A stretch of 64,000 bases of DNA from Dama dama (GCF_033118175.1 NC_083692.1:15200001-15264000), one strand, 5' to 3'; numbered from the stretch's first letter, positions 1 to 12,555 are shown. Numbers and translations are program-made. Notes: generated by a model from the letters alone, not told the origin.

Positions 1-100
1 TCCCTGTCTCTTGAATGGGGAATTTAATAGGATTAGCACCAGGGAAGCCCACGATTAGCTCAGGAACGTTTTTATTATGTTTTAGCAGAAACATTAAAAA

Positions 101-214
101 AAAAAGAAGATAGAGATACACGAGAGTCTGTTTTCACAGGAAACTAATTCCCCTCCTAAAAAGAAGATAGAGATACACGAGAGTCTGTTTTCACAGGAAA
201 CTAATTCCCCTCCT
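101..214. repeat. 57-bp tandem duplication
   Basis: Two near-identical 57-nt units (about 101-157 and 158-214) each contain GAAGATAGAGATACACGAGA and end in TTCCCCTCCT. They lie immediately left of the BovB target-site duplication. Confidence 0.9.
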
Positions 215-253
215 TTCTAATAAATACACTATCTAAATTTAATCTATACCTAA
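207..253. repeat. Left copy of duplication flanking BovB
   Basis: The block CCCCTCCTTTCTAATAAA and then a 27-nt perfect match (227-253) recurs at 1847-1912 on the other side of the BovB. The right copy has 22 additional bases between the two matching segments. Confidence 0.9.
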
Positions 254-1840
254 TGCTGATCCCATACAAAGAAGATCTTCACGACCCAGATAATCACGAT
301 GGTGTGCTCACTCACCTAGAACCAGACATTCTGGAATGTGAAGTCAAGTGGGCCTTAGGATACATCACTATAAACAAAGCAAGTGGAGGTGATGGAATTC
401 CAATTGAGCTGTTTCAAATCCTAAAAGATGATGCTGTGAAAGTGCTGCACTCAATTTTCCAGCAAATTTGGAAAACTCAGCAGTGGCCACAGGACTGGAA
501 AAAGTCAGTTTTCATTCCAATCCCAAAGAAAGGCAATGCCAAAGAATGTTCAAACTACTGCACAGTTGCACTCATCTCACACGCTAGTAAAGTAATGCTC
601 AAAATTCTCCAAGCCAGGCTTCAACAATACCTGAACTGAGAACTTCCAGATGTTGAAGCTGGTTTTAGAAAAGGCAGAGGAACCAGAGATCAAATCGCCA
701 ACATCCACTGGATCATCAAAAAAGCAAGGGAGTTCCAGAAAAACATCTATTTCTGCTTTACTGACTATGCCAAAGCCTTTGACTATGTGGATCACAATAA
801 ACTGTGGAAAATTCTGAAAGAGATGGGAATACCAGACCACCTGACCTGCCTCTTGAGAAGTGTGTATGCAGGTCAGGAAGCAACAGTTAGAACTGGACAT
901 GGAACAACAGACTGGTTCCAAATAGGAAAAGGAGTACGTCAAGGCTGAATATTGTCACCCTGCTTATTTAACTTATATGCAGAGTACATCATGAGAAAAG
1001 CTGGGCTTGAGGAAGCACAAGCTGGAGTCAAGATTGCTTGGAGAAATATCAATAACCTCAGATATGCAGATGGAACCACCCTTATGGCAGAAAGTTGAAG
1101 AAGAACTAAAGAACCTCTTAATGTAAGTGAAAGAGGAGAGTGAAAAAGTTGACTTAAAGCTCAACATTCAGAAAACTAAGATCATGGCATCTGGTCCTAT
1201 CACTTCATGGCAAATAGATGGAGAAACAGTGGAAACAGTGGCAGACTTTATATTTTGGGCTCCAAAATCACTGCAGATGGTGACTGCAGCCATGAAATTA
1301 AAAGACGCTTGCTCCTTGGAAGAAAACCTATGACCAACCTAGACAGCATATTAAAAAGCAGAGGCATTACTTTGCCAACAAAGATCTGTCTAGTCAAGGC
1401 TATGGTTTTTCCAGTAGTCGTGTATGGATGTGAGAGTTGGATTATAAAGAAAGCTGAGTGTAGAAGAATTGATGCTTTTGAACTATGGTGTTGGAGAAGA
1501 CCCTTGAAAGTCCCTTGGACTGCAAGGAATCCAACCAGTCCATCCTAAAGGAAATCAGTCCTGAATGTTCATGGGAAGGACTGATGCTGAAGCTGAAACT
1601 CCAATACTTTGGCCACATGATGCAAAGAGCTGACTCATTTGAAAAGACCCTGATGCTGGGAATGATTGAAGGCAGGAGGAGAAGGGGACGACAGAGGATG
1701 AGATGGTTGGATGGCATCACAGACTCAATGGACATGAGTTTGAGTAGGTTCTGGGAGTTGGTGATGGACAGGGAGGCCTGGCGTGCTGCAGTCCATGGAG
1801 TCGCAAAGAGTTGGACACGACTGAGTGACTGAACTGAACG
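254..1840 (+). mobile_element. BovB LINE, 5'-truncated
   Basis: The reverse transcriptase region is recognisable: GGDGIPIELFQ, PIPKKGNAKECSNY and, near 1066, a YADG in place of the catalytic YADD. Several stops and frameshifts break the frame after 639. The 3' end closes with the ruminant tail ...CACGACTGAGTGACTGAAC. Only the part from just before the RT domain to the 3' end remains. It is flanked by a long direct duplication. Confidence 0.93.
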
Positions 1841-1846
1841 CGAATC

Positions 1847-1912
1847 CCCCTCCTGTCTAATATAATTTACCTTGACACTAAAATGCACTATCTAAATTTA
1901 ATCTATACCTAA
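1847..1912. repeat. Right copy of duplication flanking BovB
   Basis: It matches 207-253: CCCCTCCTGTCTAATA, then 22-23 extra bases, then the identical 27 nt at 1886-1912. Confidence 0.9.
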
Positions 1913-2600
1913 AGCTTGGCAATTACACAGCCCCATTTTTAAATCTGTAATCTAAGTGACACTCTAAATTGCTACCATGTCAAGCCACAGATGAGAGAAA
2001 CTAAAGAAACGGGGGCTGGAAAAGAGCTTTGAAGGGACTGGGGTGTTGATCAGCTATAAAACAGTGTTTATTCAAACTGTACAAAGGAGAAAGAGACACC
2101 GTGCAGGTGGCTGCGGGCTTAGGGAACACCTGTGTGTGAGGAGAAACAGGTGCAGAGGGGTCACTGACCCTGCTAAAGGGAGGATTTTAGGAGTGGCTGG
2201 TGTCAAAGCCGGGAAGGGCCCAGGAAATAAAGAGAGGGCCCTCCCCCGCTCTGGTCCAGTGTAGGCCATCCTAGCTCACCTGGCTGTTACTCTTGTCCTG
2301 GACCCCGGGAGCCATCTGTGACCACACATCCAGCAAGAACACCACCGCTATTGCCTCGGCCACCTGGATGGCTTTGCCCCATTTCCCCCACCCTGGGTTA
2401 CCTCATAAAGGGTCCTAGGCTAGGCAAGACTGGTCACATTGAATTCTACCTAGTGTTTAAAACAACCCCCAGTACAAACCTGCCAGATCCTGCTGATGGT
2501 CCTGGTCTCTTGGAAGACAGGATGTTTCAGCTCCTTTGTCTCATTATTCACAAAAGGGACCCAGATGTGCTTCCTTGTTTCCTCCATTACAATTAGATTT
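1913..2600. other. Intergenic DNA without a recognised feature
   Basis: Unique-looking sequence, moderately GC-rich at 2090-2330. I see no exon with coding-like composition and no repeat I can name. Confidence 0.5.
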
Positions 2601-2609
2601 TCTTAATAT

Positions 2610-2790
2610 GTTGAAGTGCTCCTCAAAATCCATCCTTGGTATCAGTGTCACCTGGGATATTAAAATGTAAGCTCACAGGCTACACCCCACACCCAGGACG
2701 AGTCACTGGGGTAGAGTCCACTCTCCTTCATTTAACAGGTTCCTCTCAGGTGGTACTTTAGTGGAGGTGAACCCTTAGCCTAGGATTTGC
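2610..2790. mobile_element. MER5-like (hAT-Charlie) relic
   Basis: Sequence such as CACCTGGGATATTAAAATG, CAGGCTACACCCCACACCCA and TCTCAGGTGGTACTTTAG follows the MER5A pattern. It is old and diverged. Confidence 0.5.
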
Positions 2791-2879
2791 AATTTGGGCA
2801 GTTAACCGGCTTTTTAAAAGATCAATTCCTGCTTAAAGGAACATATGTGGGCCTGGGAGCCCAGAAGTCAGCAGGTAAG

Positions 2880-2962
2880 GGATCTTCTCAACCTAGGGAC
2901 CAAACCCAGGTCTTCCGCACTGCAGGCAGATTCTTTACCAGCTGAACTACCAGGGAATCCCC
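2880..2962 (-). mobile_element. Bov-tA head fragment
   Basis: The tRNA-like head in reverse (CAGATTCTTTACCAGCTGAACTACCAGGGAATCCCC) identifies a ruminant SINE fragment. Confidence 0.7.
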
Positions 2963-3007
2963 AGGTAACATGCTACCAGCTGCCAGAGCTTCTCTGTTCA
3001 TCTCTAA

Positions 3008-3226
3008 TGCTCTTGTGAGTGCTAAGTCGCTTCAGTCGTATCTAAGTCTTTATGACCCTATAGACCAGGCTCTTCTGTCCATGGGATTCTCCAGGCAAGA
3101 ATACAGGAGTGGGTTGCCATGCCCTTCTCCAGGGGATCTTCCCGACCCAGGGATCGAACCTACGTCTCTTAGGTCTCCTGCATTGGCAGGTGGGGTCTTT
3201 ATAACTGTCACCACCTGGGAAGCCCC
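3008..3226 (-). mobile_element. Bov-tA SINE
   Basis: Reverse-oriented Bov-A body (AAGAATACAGGAGTGGGTTG) with the tRNA-like head at the right. It is inserted in an older MIR, whose remainder is seen at 3227-3350 on the minus strand. Confidence 0.85.
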
Positions 3227-3350
3227 TAATGCTCTCATAGTTACCTATTATACCCATTTTACAGATGAGGAAATTTGTCCAAGTTGTTAGGTGGTGCATT
3301 TACAATTCAAACCCAAGTCCAAAGTTCTGTTTTTTAGCTCTGTCATTCTG
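3227..3350 (-). mobile_element. MIR fragment
   Basis: CCCATTTTACAGATGAGGAAA is the reverse complement of the MIR core and tail. It is interrupted on its left by the Bov-tA. Confidence 0.7.
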
Positions 3351-3596
3351 CTTTTTAGGCTCTGATACCTAACCAGAATGCTGTCAGTGGGACGGAAGTT
3401 GTAACAGCATCAGTACCGGGGATGTGAATGTTGTTGAGCTCTCACATGACAGCTACTTTGCCTGATGCTTTGATTTTTATTAAGGCATTAGTAAACTTTG
3501 CTTCAGATTTTTCCTAGGTATTATGGAATTGGTAATTTTCCAGCCAGGTGTGAAAGCGGTCCTTCTTTGTCACCGGTCTCTGTGTTAGAAGGGGGT

Positions 3597-3716
3597 CCTT
3601 TTTTTTTTTTTTCCCATACCACATAGCATGTGGTATCTTAGTTCCCTAAGGAACGAACCTGTGCCCCCTGCATTGGAAATGCTGAGTCTTAACCATTGGA
3701 CCACCAGGGCAGTTCC
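3597..3716 (-). mobile_element. tRNA-derived ruminant SINE
   Basis: A T-run followed by CCCCTGCATTGGAAATGCTG and ACCATTGGACCACCAGGGCA is typical of reverse-oriented tRNA-Glu-like CHR/SINE2 elements. Confidence 0.75.
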
Positions 3717-4107
3717 ACAAAATTCTTGATTTGATTCAAGCTCGAGTCCATGTACTTTATTTTTTATAAAAGTACTTTTTGGACCCCCAGGCAGCAGACA
3801 TAATGCCCAATTAGACGAAGATTGCTTCCGTCCAGCACTTGTTGAGTAATTCAAGCCAGGGGGCGGGGGGATCTTGGGGGTCTAAATTATCCAGACCAGT
3901 ACTGACTTTCTGCTTGAATTACATTTTGACCAGCTCATATTGGTAGGATTAGCCTGCAGGCATCCATGCCACTTAATAAAACAGGCAAAAATAGATGAAA
4001 CAAATAGCTGTAGCTGCAGGGGATGGTGTCTGGATCAGAAGCTGACTCTCACTGGGGTGGACCCGGGGTGGGGCTTGTCCAGGAAATGACCCTCCCCATG
4101 CAGGTAG

Positions 4108-4324
4108 TTGGGCTTCACAGGTGGTGCTAGTGGTAAAGAACCTGCCTGACAACGCAGGAGACATGAGACGCAGGTCCGATCTCTGGGTCAGGAAGATACC
4201 TTGGGGGAGGGCATGGTGACCCAGTCCAGTATTCTTGCCTGGAGAACCCCCATGGACAGAGAAGCCTGGCGGGCTACAGTCCATAAGGTCGCAAAAAGTT
4301 GGGACACGACTAAGCACGCATGCA
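4108..4324 (+). mobile_element. Bov-tA SINE
   Basis: Head GGGCTTCACAGGTGGTGCTA, then the Bov-A body with CAGTATTCTTGCCTGGAGAA, ending GACACGACTAAGCACGCATG. Confidence 0.88.
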
Positions 4325-4574
4325 TGTAGGTAGTTTATCTCTACCTGAACATGGCAGCCTGGGCCCCACTAAGGTCAGTAGCACTGACCCTACTTGGTCA
4401 GTGCTCAGTAAGCTTGTTACATGGAACCAGGTATTTAAAACTACTCTAACAAGGATTTTCAATTTTTCTTCTTTCTGGGAGTAATAGGTCTGGAATGTCC
4501 TACTCCGGGAGGGACGCCCAACATGCTAGAAATGTAGCTGCTTCTTTGTGGGGATGAATGCAATGACAAGGCAG

Positions 4575-4812
4575 TAGACAAGTTTGGACTTGAGCATTGG
4601 CTCTGCAGTTTTCAGTTCTTGTTCCAAACCCCAACTCTGCTAAATTATCTGTGGTAGGATCTGGGGTATCAATTAAGAAATACAAGGACTAGGTTCTTGT
4701 AAAACAGAAATGGTGGTAGTATCTATCTCACAGGGTGATTGTGGGGGCTAATGAAGCTACTGTAAGGAAACTGCTTAGTGCAGTGTCTGGAAGGTAGAAA
4801 CTGCTCAATAAA
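4575..4812 (+). mobile_element. MIR SINE
   Basis: Long MIR in sense: CTCACAGGGTGATTGTGGGG and CTTAGTGCAGTGTCTGGAAG, ending in TGCTCAATAAA. Confidence 0.75.
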
Positions 4813-5227
4813 CAGAACCTCAGTGAATAGAAACACAAGACCCACGGGATGGGGAATCTCTGTCTGCATCTCAAACCAGCGCCTGGTGATCTTTTTGCAA
4901 GAGGGTAAGAGGCCATGGGGAGTGGGAGCCCCAGAATGCCACCTCCACCAGCCATGGAGTTTATTGGTACTGCTTACCGCAAAGTATCACCCCCACCCCC
5001 GCCAGGCTACATTTCACTGCCCTTTTTTGCGGGTCTTCAGTATGAAAGGACATGAGCTCAGGAATGCTTGCTGGTGAGAAGCAGCTCCCTTCATGCCTCT
5101 TGATTATGTACACTTAGCTAGAAGGAAACAAAACCCTTTTTTTAAAAATTCAAAACCTTCAGGGGAACTCTTTAATACAGCCACCCCATCAACACAGGTT
5201 CCAGACATGCATGTTTTTTAAATTACG

Positions 5228-5233
5228 TTTATT
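5228..5233 (-). promoter_or_regulatory. AHSA1: AHSA1 poly(A) signal
   Basis: The minus strand reads AATAAA here, about 200 nt past the AHSA1 stop codon at 5430-5432. This fits a short 3' UTR ending near 5205-5215. It is the first canonical hexamer downstream of the stop. Confidence 0.8.
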
Positions 5234-5429
5234 TAGCGTATGTACACATAAAAGAGAAATCACCCTCTGTTCCCACCCAGCAAACATGCACAAACCCAAG
5301 GTATACATGAAGGGACAGGGCCCCAGCCCCAGGTTAGTGGTTGGGATGGTGCGGTCCTGTGAGTCACCAGCCCCGGTCAGGGGAGGGCTGGACTCAAGTG
5401 TTGGGCAGGCTGTACCCCCGCTGCGGGGC

Positions 5430-8400
5430 CTAAAACAAGCGCGCGCCATAGCCAAAGGTCTGTTTGATGCCCTCAAAGTAGTACCGCTGCCAGCCCTGCC
5501 TCGTCCTCTCCTCCTCTGGGGCGGGGATGCCTCGGCCCTCCATGCACAGCTCAGTCTCTCCATTCTTATCGATGAAGGTCAAGGTGATGGTGGCAAAATG
5601 CCCTGGGGGAAGGCAGAGGGAGGGAGGTTTCAGATCCAGGGTTTCCATAGGGGCCTGAGGCGAGGGGGGAAAAGAAAGGGTTCTGGAGGCAATGGCAATG
5701 AACAAACATGCGTGCTTACCTTCTGGCCAAGATTTAAACCTCCACTTCATCGCAATGTATTTCTCAGGGACCTGAAATAATCAGAGAGGTCAGCCTCTTT
5801 TCGATGTTTGCTTTCTCCCGGAAGAACTAATTTTACCTCACGAAGGAAAAAATTATAGGAAGGTGAGAGTCCAACTGTAGCATTCCTTTGAAAAACAAAA
5901 TGAGCTTTTACTGACCCAAGAGATTAAAGTCTTACATTTTATCTACAGAGCTGGAAAGAAAAAGGCGGGGAGCAGGGAGGGAGGGACACATTATTCTTCT
6001 AAGCTGATAAAAGTCTTCCTGGCTAGCAGGAACTCACCAGATCAGTGAATTCTCCAGAGACATTGCCGTCTACCAGGTGAAACTTGCCACCTTTGTCTGC
6101 TTCTAACATAGCAGGAGCGTGGGTGAAGGCCTGAACGAGCTGCAGAAAAAAAGGAGGGCGGAAGATGTGTGGCTCTCAGGGGGACCGTGGAGAAATGCCA
6201 GCTGACACCTGCGTGCCTCAGCTCTCAATTCCAAAGACACTACTCTGCCCAAGAACCAGCTTCAGGTTCTTTTCTGTTCCAGCAGAGACCATGCTTCAAC
6301 TCAAGTAATTCTTTCTAAATCCAGGATGCTAGTACATTGGGTCCATTTACTTTTCTAACATGAATGATTCCAGTTGTTCCCACTTACAGGACCCAAAACT
6401 AGTACAAGAAGAAAAAAAAAAGGCAAATCCACTTTGATGAGTGGTGGCTTGAACAAACATTCTTTCCTTTGCCTCTTCGTGAATGAGGAAAGCCTCGTGG
6501 TTCCACTCAGCACTTTTCTGCACAATGAGAGGATGTGCCCACAACTCTAGTCACCTGGAACAGCAGACGCCAGGAGCTGGAAAGACAGGACTATACTTAC
6601 CTCTTGGGTGGTAAAAACTCTATAGAGCTCCTCTGGTGATGTCAGGAAGCTTTCTCTAAGGGTGATCTTACAAGTGGGGATTTTGACACCAACAGGTCTG
6701 GCCTGGGTTTTTGAAGGAGCAGACTTAGCCTGTGGAAGTGGCAGTGAAACTGTCAGTTTATAGAGTACTGGTGAGACCTCACTTCACAAGGCTGCAGGGA
6801 CACACTGCCATTCATTCTCACAAACCTTGTCACCTCCAAGGCTAAATTATTACAGGGGGTCAGAGGAAATTTATGTGCATAGGCATTTCTGTCAGGAGGG
6901 AAACTTTCTCAGCAAACTCTCAATGCCACTCTGGGTGAAAGACAGTGATGCTTATTTAAATGCCCACTGCCAAAGGACACACTAAATCATTATGTACTTC
7001 TGAAGAGTCCTGTGTAATCCTCAAGCAGAATGTCTATTAAAATAGCTGGAAGCAGCACTCCCAGAATATCCTTCAGAGTGCTGACAAAGGGGCAAGAGGG
7101 CTGAAAACCAAGTGCTGAAGCCAAACCAAACAAGTGCCAACTCCAGAAAAAAGTTTGTTCTCCCTTCCAATGGGATGAACTCAATCAGTTTCCTGTTAGG
7201 TGAAGTCAGTGACCTAAGTAACCTCTGATACTTTGATGAGACCTTTAATATCAAAAGATGAAATGTCCATATATTATTTTAGATGCATACAGGGGAACCT
7301 GTGTTCATAACCTCCTCACTGGTGTTAAATGCCAAGAGTTGGACTCTGAAGCCCCTGATGGCTTGATGGCTTCCATTTGCTCTAGGGGTCTGTCATAAAT
7401 GAATAAAAACCAGGTTAAAGATGGGGCTACAGACAACTACATTCTGTGGACCCTGAAAAGCAGCACCTCTGGCTCGGAGGTTAGGGTGGGAGAAAAAGAG
7501 CTGAGATAAAGACTTAAGGAAGAGGCAGTGTCTCAACTCCCTTTCCAGACAGCCTCCCGCCCCACCACGCAGGGATACCGGTTACCTTGCGCTCCTCAGT
7601 TTTCAGTGCTGGCGGCCCGGCTGGGTCTACTGACTCTCCATTCACTGTAGGCAAGATCATACCCTGTGTGAACTCTGAAAAGACAAAATCCGGCTCTTGG
7701 AAGTTATTTCTCAGTAGCTGAGATTTGGGGCTTCACTGTAGTTTACAAACATGGCTGTCCTAACTCAGGAGGAGGTAATGACAACAGAAGGAGGAGTCTA
7801 TCCATTTTACGTCTTTCCCTTTGATCCATGACAGATGGGTACCTGAGTGCATCCTACAGAATGTAGTATGGTCCCTGGGATTACCTGAAACCCTTGAATG
7901 AATTAGAAGAAGCACAACTTGTTAAATGTGTGTGAGGTCTACTACAGATGGCAGCCAATGAATGCAGTGGCACTTCCAAAGCCTTCAAAGTGGGGAAGAT
8001 GATCGCAGCTTTGTATTTAGTCCCCTTCTCCACTCTGCCGTACCTCTGTAGGACAGCCACAGCTGTTAGGGCCTCAGAGCACTGGTTCCCACCTCTACAC
8101 TGGCTCCCTCTGATGGTCACCATCAGTACTCCGACCCACAGACCATACCACATGGCCAAAGCTGGAGTTCTGGGGGACAGCTGAGAGGACTGCTATCCAC
8201 CTAAGCCTGAGAATAGTCCAGGACTGTGCTCAAGTGCTCAGTCTGGAGATTCCGGGTCTTTAGATCAGTGAGTTCAACAGAAATACCACCTCAGCCTTAA
8301 ATGGAACATTAAATTTTCTAGTAACCACCCCAAACCGTTAAAACGGACAGGTGAAATTAATTTTGACCACATTTAGCCTAATATATCCATTCTACCATTT

Positions 8401-11400
8401 GTGTGCTGTCAATATCAAATAATTGAGATATTCCTCTTTTTAAAAAAATACGAAGTCTTCAAAATTTATTGCATATTTTATACTCACAGCACATCTCAAT
8501 TTGGACTGCCACATTTCACATCCTCAACAGCCAATGCACTAGACAACACATCTCTAAATCTTTCCCTTATTCAAACTTTACAGACTGATTTCAAGATGAA
8601 ATAAAAGCCTCCTCTGCCCAAATTTCTACTCATTTACTAAAGAAAGAACTGTCAAGCCCCTTAATTAGCATCTGACAGATGGAAAACTATCTTCTCAAGG
8701 CACTCATAACTATTCAAAGGATACCTGTTTTGAGGGTGCTGATGTAAATTCCCATTGCTTCTCTTAGAAGTTTCACCCCTTCTTCCTTCATTAAGGCCAC
8801 GAGATTTGTGTCAGGCTCATCTTTGGCAAGGCTCACACTAATCTGAATGAAAGATCAGAAGCAGGTGGTAAATAGCTTGAGAGGCACCCACACTGGAGGA
8901 TGTAGGTGCTGAGCAGTCAGATAACTGCTGACGTTTGCAAAGGAAATGCATGACGGTGAGGTATTCGCGCAATCCCTGCGAGCGTTTCTTCTCGAGGTCT
9001 CTCTGCCACCTACTGCCAAGACAAAAGTGGCTAATGTTACAGCTCTCACCACTCACTAGAGCAAAGTAACTGAATAAGCATCAACTGCTCGGGAAGCTAA
9101 TGGCACCACAGACCCAGAAAGTCGTCTGCAGACCAGGGTTCTGAATGCTTAGGCCAAGCCTGGTCTGTAATCTTGAATGACAGGTCATTTTTCTCATCTG
9201 AGAATAAGAGGATGTGGAAGACTCAGACAGATGAGGAATTAGAAAACACAAACCTCCACTTCATCCACGCTATTTTCATCAGACAAATTGGGGATCTCCA
9301 CATGGCCCTTGTACTGCACTCCAGACTTGGAGGTACCTGTCAAAAGTAACAGTATTATCAGTCTCCTCCTCTCCAGGCTAAGTCTCCTGCTCCGGACGCC
9401 TAACCACTATTTTGCTTATGCTTCTTTTGGACACTGAACCCACCTTCTTTATTCTGAGAGAAGGTGGCTGCCACACCAGATGCAGCCATTGGCCCCCCCC
9501 TCCCTGAAATGTCTTTTCTCATCAGATTTCTGGGGATAACTGTGTTACCAGTGTGAGACTAACAGCTACGTGAATTCAGCATTAGCATGGACTCTGCTGA
9601 GGATGTGGGTTAATAGCTAGTACTGGCAGTTTTGCTAAAACACTTGTTTTGAAAATACAAATTTGTTCCAATACTATATGTATATTAAGTGACGATTTGA
9701 TTGTAACACGAATTTCGTATTTGGTTATATGCACTTTCATCCACAAAGAAACCTAATGAGAGCTGTATAGGAAAACACAAAACACACGTCTCAGCGTTTA
9801 TCTGACAGTGACCTCAGTTCACCACGTGTGTCAGGAGCTACGCCACCCACGACCGGTGTTATGATGCTCCTTCTGATTTCCTACGACTCTCCTTCCAGCA
9901 CCTCAAAACAAGCCACGTCCCCCCGTGCTCCTGATGCCCACTTTCACAAGCAAACCTCAGGTTTTGGTCAAGGTAAAGCACAATATTTGTCAAATGATTT
10001 ATGTATTTCTTATGATTTAATATGTGTAAACTGTGCCACCAATTTTTACATTCTTAAATTTAAAAAAATATCACTGATGAAGCTTTTGAGTATTCTGTCA
10101 TGTCCCTAACCCTATCTTCCCTACAAGCCCTGTGGTTTTTGTTAGAAGATTCTGCATAGTGTGGTGAATTTTAGAAACACGTGTCACGTTATTAGCAGAA
10201 CTGACTGTATTTCAAAGTTAACATGTATTTATCTTTACCTCTCTAGGCCTCAGTTTCTCCATCTATAAAAAGGAGGCTGGGAAAGACGACACCTATGGTT
10301 TCTTCCAGACTGCTACGTTTTAATTAACAAAAAAAAAAAAAAAAGACAAAAATACATTGTGCCTCTTTGTGACCACTCACTTGAGAAGAGTTTCCAGGTT
10401 TTGCCCCGTACATGTACTCTTTTAACTCTACCGTCTTTCCTTCCTGTCAGGACCATCCAAGGATGGCCCCAATTCTGTCCTAATATCCTCACAAAAGAGA
10501 CATTAAGCTAGAGAATAAAACTGGCCCGTTATAATCACATGCAAGTAGCATTACCACAGCACTCTAAACTATTAGGTTCACAATGGAATTAAAAAAACAA
10601 AAGCCAAAAACTCCCATAGCCTACTTTCAAGTCATCCAAGAGGCAGAAATAGCTAGTCTGAAAAAATGTCAACATTGTATGCTCCCAAACAGGACAAGGC
10701 CCAAAGATTCAGCAGCCCAGTTGCTACATCAGTAGAGACTTGTGAGACCCACAGAGAGGAAACCCATTTAGTGTCCTGCAGAAATGGACAGAAAAATTTC
10801 AACATTTGATACTGCTTCCTATAGGACTCTAAAGCAGCACTATCTCCCTCGAAGAAAGCTCATAACCTCTCAAAACCTGTTCTCCCTGGCTCCTGAACAG
10901 GTCAATCAAAATGCCGTTAACCCCTGTCCTAAAAGCCGAGCACAGACTTACCTGTCCAGTTTAATTTGATGCTCCACTCGTAAAAGAAGATAAGTTTGCC
11001 TTTGCGATTGTTAATGGATGCCTCTCCATCAAGCTTACTCACTTCTGTCACCTCACACTTGCCTTCCTCATTTTGCACACGGACAGCCAGGAACAGTGTT
11101 TTCAGCTTATCTGTGGACCAGTTCGAAGCATCCCTCTCTGTCCTGAAAAACAAACAGAGCTATGGACCAGCAGCGAATGAAGGATACACTGCTTGCTCTA
11201 TGCAAGAGCACCCAAGGCTACAGGAGGCTGGAAAAGAACCCAAAACCCTCAGCCCCACTCCACCATGTCTACAAACGCGCTTAGGAAGACCAGGAGTCCT
11301 ATACTGTCAATAAGGACTACTGCTGTATGGCATGGTTTCAAACTTAATGGAAAATTCTCCTTTCCACTCTCAGCATGATGGTGCTGGGGTCAGTACTGAA

Positions 11401-12555
11401 TACTTTAACATGGCGCCCCCGTCTGACCAAATGGAAAACTGTGCGCTTCTGAGGTCAGGAGCACACAAGGGGGTTACGGAACGCAGTGAGCCAAAAGGTC
11501 CAGTTAAGAATAAACCAATAATCTTGATCTCATTAGCGCAGTGTTTTGACCTATCAAATTCACGCTGTGTTATAAATTTTTTGCCCTTCAAATGGCCCTG
11601 AAAACAACGAAAGTCCCGGGTTTCAAAACAAACAAAAATTAAAGTCAACCCATTCTATGTTAAGAGGAGAGGAAGCAGGCTGAAATACAAAGGAAAACTA
11701 TCTACCTTCTAACTTTCTAACTAGTAGAGAAAACAACAGTAAGATGAGCTGCAACAAAGTAAAACTACAGTTTACGTACAAAGTTCAGTGGACTCAGAAA
11801 GAATAAAAAATATTACTTGCAGAAGATTTCATTAAAGAGAGTAGGCTTTTAAGAGTAGTTGGATTATAAACCATGATTGCCCGGCAACCAGCGGCAGTCC
11901 CTGGAGCGACGATACAACCAACTTAACAGTTCCGGGTGAGAGGCCACGGCGCCTTGGAGCATCACTCAGCTCTGAGCACCTGCACAACACGTTCTAAGAC
12001 CTGGCTTTCTGGAGTGAGGCAGCGATCCCTTATGACTGACTTTTAATTCCACCCGAAAGCCGAAAAAATAGTAACTCCAACCCTCCCGAGCCTAACATTG
12101 CAATCTCTCAACACTATACACGGCAGTTTTGGGTCTCAATGACGCCTCCGGCCACGTGTGAGAAGCATCTCTCCGCTCAGGCTGAATGCAGCAGCCGAGG
12201 GGAGGGCTAAGTCCTCCTATGGAACCCCCCTCGTCTGGAATGCAGCCTTCTACGTCTTCCCCCGACCCCAACCCCGGGCCTCCCCTCCACCCAATGAAAC
12301 GGAGGTCAGAGGCTGGAGAGGCTTGCGACTTACGGACCCCTGGAGACAGGAAGGACCCACGCCCATCTCCTGGCAGGCAGGGTTGCCTCGACCCCAGCAG
12401 TGTCCCGGCTAAGGTTCCAGAGCCCACCCCCCCGCAGCCCCCGGCCCGGCCGCGGCCTGGCCCGCCGGCCCTCACCAATGCCAGTTGTTGACGTTGGTGG
12501 CGTCCGCCCGCTCCTCCACGATCCAGCGTGGGTCTCCCTCACCCCACTTGGCCAT
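5430..12555 (-). CDS. AHSA1: AHSA1, activator of HSP90 ATPase (9 coding exons, 338 aa)
   Basis: Coding exons in transcript order are 12476-12555, 10952-11142, 9254-9336, 8725-8842, 7586-7674, 6601-6729, 6038-6139, 5720-5771 and 5430-5602. All introns are GT-AG and phases join without a break to 1017 nt, giving 338 aa plus stop, the length I recall for human AHSA1. The protein starts MAKWGEGDPRWIVEERADAT and ends in GYGARLF. The N-terminal Aha1 domain (about residues 29-163) follows the conserved NxNNWHW motif at residues 21-27 and contains an NRKGK segment in exon 2. The C-terminal half (about 215-335) is the START/Bet v1-like AHSA1 domain. In the family, the N domain binds the HSP90 middle domain and the C domain acts near the HSP90 N-domains, stimulating ATP turnover in the cytosol. 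It is divergently transcribed from VIPAS39. No damage is seen. Confidence 0.98.
10200..10330 (+). mobile_element. MIR fragment
   Basis: GGCCTCAGTTTCTCCATCTA and the following AAAAGGAGGCTGG are the MIR tail region, lying in AHSA1 intron 2. Confidence 0.6.

Noticed and set aside
2066..2071. Minus-strand AATAAA with GC-rich sequence upstream, possibly the 3' end of another gene
   Set aside because: No exon, splice site or recognisable protein accompanies it, and the expected neighbour ISM2 would run in the opposite direction.
4108..4324. tRNA-like sequences throughout the window
   Set aside because: They are the tRNA-derived heads of Bov-tA and CHR SINEs, diverged and followed by SINE bodies, not functional tRNA genes.
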